From positions 1 to 8,563 of the forward strand of contig CAMLRG010000222.1 in the NCBI GenBank assembly GCA_946482335.1: 8,563 bases of DNA, given 5' to 3'. The stretch comes from an uncultured Duganella sp. (GTDB taxonomy: Bacteria; Pseudomonadota; Gammaproteobacteria; Burkholderiales; Burkholderiaceae). This document shows positions 6,449 to 8,563 of this stretch, in pieces; within the stretch, counting starts at the first letter, position 1; the number at the start of each line of letters is the position of its first letter. A program made the position numbers and the translations under genes. The notes under the pieces were generated by a model. The model ran no database searches, had not been told where the DNA came from, and saw only the letters and a list, made by a program, of their open reading frames with translations.

Positions 6449-7389
6449 ACAAGGCCGCTCCTCGCCACTGGGCCGCGATCAACGAAGTGAGCTTCGTGGC
6501 GGGCATGCGCCTGCTGTTCTGGACCTTCCGCGTGCTGGGCCGCCGGCCCTTCCGCGCCATGCTGTACCCGGTGCTGTGCTGGTACCTGCTGGCGGCGCCG
6601 CGCGCGCGCCGCGTCTCGGCCGGCTACCTGCGCCGCGTATCCGCGTTCGCACCGGTGCCGCGCCTGGGCGTGCTGCGCCATTTCGCCGCCTTCGCCGAGA
6701 GCATCCTCGACAAGATGCTGCTGTGGGGCGGCCTGTTCGATACCCGCAGCGTCACGCTGCACGGCGTCGACTCCATCAACCGCATGCTGGCGCGCGGGCA
6801 GGGCGGGCTGCTGGTGTGCTCGCATTTCGGCAACCTGGAACTGTCGCGCGTGCTGTCGCTGGACCGCCCCGACGTGAAGATCACGGTACTGGTGCATACG
6901 CGCCATGCGCAAGCCTTCAACCGCATGCTGGCGCGCCTGAACCCGGCCAGCGCCCTGAACCTGGTGCAGGTGACGGAGATGGATGCCGCCATGGCCATGC
7001 AGCTGTCCGAGCGCGTCTCGCGCGGCGAACTGGTGGTGATTGCCGGCGACCGCGTGCCGGTATCGGACCAGCCGCGCGTGGCGATGGCCGATTTCCTGGG
7101 CCGGCCGGCGCCATTCCCGGTCGGCCCCTATGTGCTGGCGGGCGTGCTGCAATGCCCGGTGTACCTGATTTTCCCGCTGCAGCGCGAGGGGCGTAGCGAA
7201 CTGCATTTCGAACTGTTCAGCGACGCCTTGCGCCTGCCGCGCAAGGCGCGCGAGGCGGCGTTGCAGGAGTGCGTGCAGCGCTATGCCGCGCGCCTGCAGC
7301 ACTACTGCACGCAAGCTCCGCTCCAATGGTTCAATTTTTACGATTTCTGGCATTTACCGACACTGGATACTAGCGATGCACCTGGCTGA
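6445..7389 (+). CDS. LpxL/HtrB-like lysophospholipid acyltransferase (COG4261-like)
   Basis: A 314-residue acyltransferase of the LpxL/HtrB-related LPLAT group. The catalytic HX4E motif is in CSHFGNLE (125-132, His127 and Glu132), GDRVPV (201-206) matches the later conserved block, and the C-terminal QWFNFYDFW (294-302) is a recognisable signature of this subgroup. A hydrophobic stretch around 37-52 suggests membrane attachment at the inner face of the inner membrane. It probably acylates the product of the adjacent glycosyltransferase or a glycolipid anchor of the pigment, using acyl-ACP as donor. It is distinct from the PlsC-type enzyme at 932-1705. The start ATG at 6445 overlaps the glycosyltransferase stop (ATGA), with GGAG at 6435-6438. 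The frame is open upstream to 5827, but that part is only a shadow of the glycosyltransferase. It ends 14 nt inside the next gene. Confidence 0.87.
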   Translation: MNKAAPRHWAAINEVSFVAGMRLLFWTFRVLGRRPFRAMLYPVLCWYLLAAPRARRVSAGYLRRVSAFAPVPRLGVLRHFAAFAESILDKMLLWGGLFDTRSVTLHGVDSINRMLARGQGGLLVCSHFGNLELSRVLSLDRPDVKITVLVHTRHAQAFNRMLARLNPASALNLVQVTEMDAAMAMQLSERVSRGELVVIAGDRVPVSDQPRVAMADFLGRPAPFPVGPYVLAGVLQCPVYLIFPLQREGRSELHFELFSDALRLPRKAREAALQECVQRYAARLQHYCTQAPLQWFNFYDFWHLPTLDTSDAPG

Positions 7390-8563
7390 CCTGACCCATG
7401 CGAAGCGCGCCGTGCGCTTCGACCGCAACCGACTGACGATCGAAGACATCGTCGACATCGCCGCCGGCCGTGCGCAAGCCGTGCTGTCGGACGACCCGGC
7501 CTACCGCGCCATGATCCAGCGCGGCGCCGACTTCCTCGACCGCCTGCTGCGCGAAGACGGCAATATCTACGGCGTGACCACCGGCTACGGCGACTCCTGC
7601 ACCGTCAACGTGCCGGCCGAACTGGTGGCGGAACTGCCGCACCACCTGTACACCTACCACGGCTGCGGCCTGGGCGAGCACTTCTCCCCGGCGCAGACCC
7701 GCGCCATCCTGGCGGCGCGCCTGGCGTCGCTGTCCAAGGGCTATTCCGGCGTCAGCCTGGAATTGCTGGAGCAGATCGCCCGCCTGCTGGACGCCGGCCT
7801 GCTGCCGCTGATCCCGAGCGAAGGTTCGGTCGGCGCCAGCGGCGACCTGACGCCGCTGTCCTACCTGGCGGCGGTGCTGTGCGGCGAGCGCGAAGTGTGG
7901 CGCGACGGCGAGCAGGTGCCGGCGGCGCAGGCGCTGTCCGAAGCCGGCATCACCCCGCTGCGCCTGCGCCCGAAGGAAGGCCTGGCCATCATGAACGGCA
8001 CCGCCGTGATGACCGCACTGGCCTGCCTGGCGTATGACCGTGCGGAATACCTGACCCGCCTGTGCACCCGTATCACCGCCATGGCATCGTTCACGCTGGA
8101 CGGCAATGCCCACCATTTCAATGAAGTGCTGTTCTCGGTCAAGCCGCACGGCGGCATGCAGCAGGTGGCGGCCTGGCTGCGCAGCGACCTGCCGACCGAA
8201 CTGCTGGAGCGCAACGGCAAGCGCCTGCAGGACCGCTACTCGATCCGCTGCGCGCCGCACGTGATCGGCGTGCTGGCCGACGCGCTGCCATTCTTCCGCA
8301 CCTCGATCGAGAACGAGCTGAACAGCGCCAACGACAACCCGATCATCGACCCGGACGGCGAAACCGTGCTGCATGGCGGCCATTTCTACGGCGGCCATAT
8401 CGCCTTCGCCATGGACGGCATGAAGAACGCCGTCGCCAACCTGGCCGACCTGATGGACCGCCAGATGGCGCTGATGGTCGATACCCGCTACAACCACGGC
8501 CTGCCGAGCAACCTGTCCGGCGCCACCGGGCCGCGCGCGGCCATCAACCATGGCCTGAAGGCG
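7376..8563 (+). CDS. Aromatic amino acid (histidine/tyrosine-type) ammonia-lyase, 3' end cut off by the window
   Basis: The first 396 residues of a MIO-dependent ammonia-lyase; the reading frame is still open at the window edge, and the family is usually a little over 500 residues. Ala154-Ser155-Gly156 in GSVGASGDLTPLSY is the tripeptide that cyclises to the MIO cofactor. Tyr65 in IYGVTTGYG is the expected catalytic Tyr, and the family blocks QDRYSIRC and NSANDNPII are present. Such enzymes remove ammonia from His, Tyr or Phe to give an aryl-acrylic acid. In a pigment cluster, tyrosine to 4-coumarate (starter for the ligase at 2777-4600) fits better than histidine catabolism, and no hut genes are nearby. 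The selectivity position is Tyr94-His95, unlike the Ser-His of classical HutH or the His-Leu of Rhodobacter TAL, so the substrate is uncertain. The start is the ATG at 7376, with only a weak GGA at 7365-7367, so coupling to the upstream gene is likely. Confidence 0.88.
   Translation, partial: MHLADLTHAKRAVRFDRNRLTIEDIVDIAAGRAQAVLSDDPAYRAMIQRGADFLDRLLREDGNIYGVTTGYGDSCTVNVPAELVAELPHHLYTYHGCGLGEHFSPAQTRAILAARLASLSKGYSGVSLELLEQIARLLDAGLLPLIPSEGSVGASGDLTPLSYLAAVLCGEREVWRDGEQVPAAQALSEAGITPLRLRPKEGLAIMNGTAVMTALACLAYDRAEYLTRLCTRITAMASFTLDGNAHHFNEVLFSVKPHGGMQQVAAWLRSDLPTELLERNGKRLQDRYSIRCAPHVIGVLADALPFFRTSIENELNSANDNPIIDPDGETVLHGGHFYGGHIAFAMDGMKNAVANLADLMDRQMALMVDTRYNHGLPSNLSGATGPRAAINHGLKA

Noticed and set aside
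7370..8551. Long open frame on the minus strand (393 codons) opposite the ammonia-lyase
   Set aside because: It is the antisense shadow of a clearly conserved coding region in GC-rich DNA. Its translation is Gln/Arg/His-rich low-complexity sequence with no family motif.

Overview
This window holds the first part of an aryl polyene (APE, xanthomonadin/flexirubin-type pigment) biosynthesis gene cluster. The chromosome is GC-rich, and the codon use and gene set suggest a betaproteobacterium. An Oxalobacteraceae member such as a Massilia or Duganella relative is my best guess, from general look only. All nine complete genes and the one cut-off gene lie on the + strand. They run head to tail with 4-14 nt overlaps or very short gaps, which is the layout of one translationally coupled operon.

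Layout. Positions 1-204 are AT-rich non-coding DNA with a perfect TATAAT hexamer and two dyad-symmetric candidate operators; I take this as the operon's promoter region. The genes then follow in this order: a Cys-less ketosynthase-like chain-length-factor protein (205-939), a PlsC-type acyltransferase (932-1705), two adjacent but diverged acyl carrier proteins (1698-1952 and 1964-2236), a small polytopic membrane protein (2236-2784), an adenylation (AMP-ligase) domain fused to a FabA/FabZ-like hotdog dehydratase domain (2777-4600), a class I SAM methyltransferase (4624-5712), a family 2 glycosyltransferase (5705-6448), an LpxL-like acyltransferase (6445-7389), and an aromatic amino acid/histidine ammonia-lyase that runs off the right edge (7376-8563).

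How they may work together (established for APE pathways in general, inferred here). The ammonia-lyase would make an aryl-acrylic acid (4-coumarate type) starter. The adenylation domain would activate it and load it on an ACP. Ketosynthase/CLF, ketoreductase and dehydratase would extend it into a conjugated polyene on the ACPs, and the methyltransferase would decorate the aryl head group. The two acyltransferases and the glycosyltransferase would attach the polyene to a lipid or glycolipid anchor for the outer membrane. The partner ketosynthases, the ketoreductase, the second dehydratase, the thioesterase and the exporter/LolA-like genes expected in such a cluster are not in this window and probably lie downstream. 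Their absence here cannot be read as loss.

I see no RNA genes, mobile elements, CRISPR arrays or terminators.
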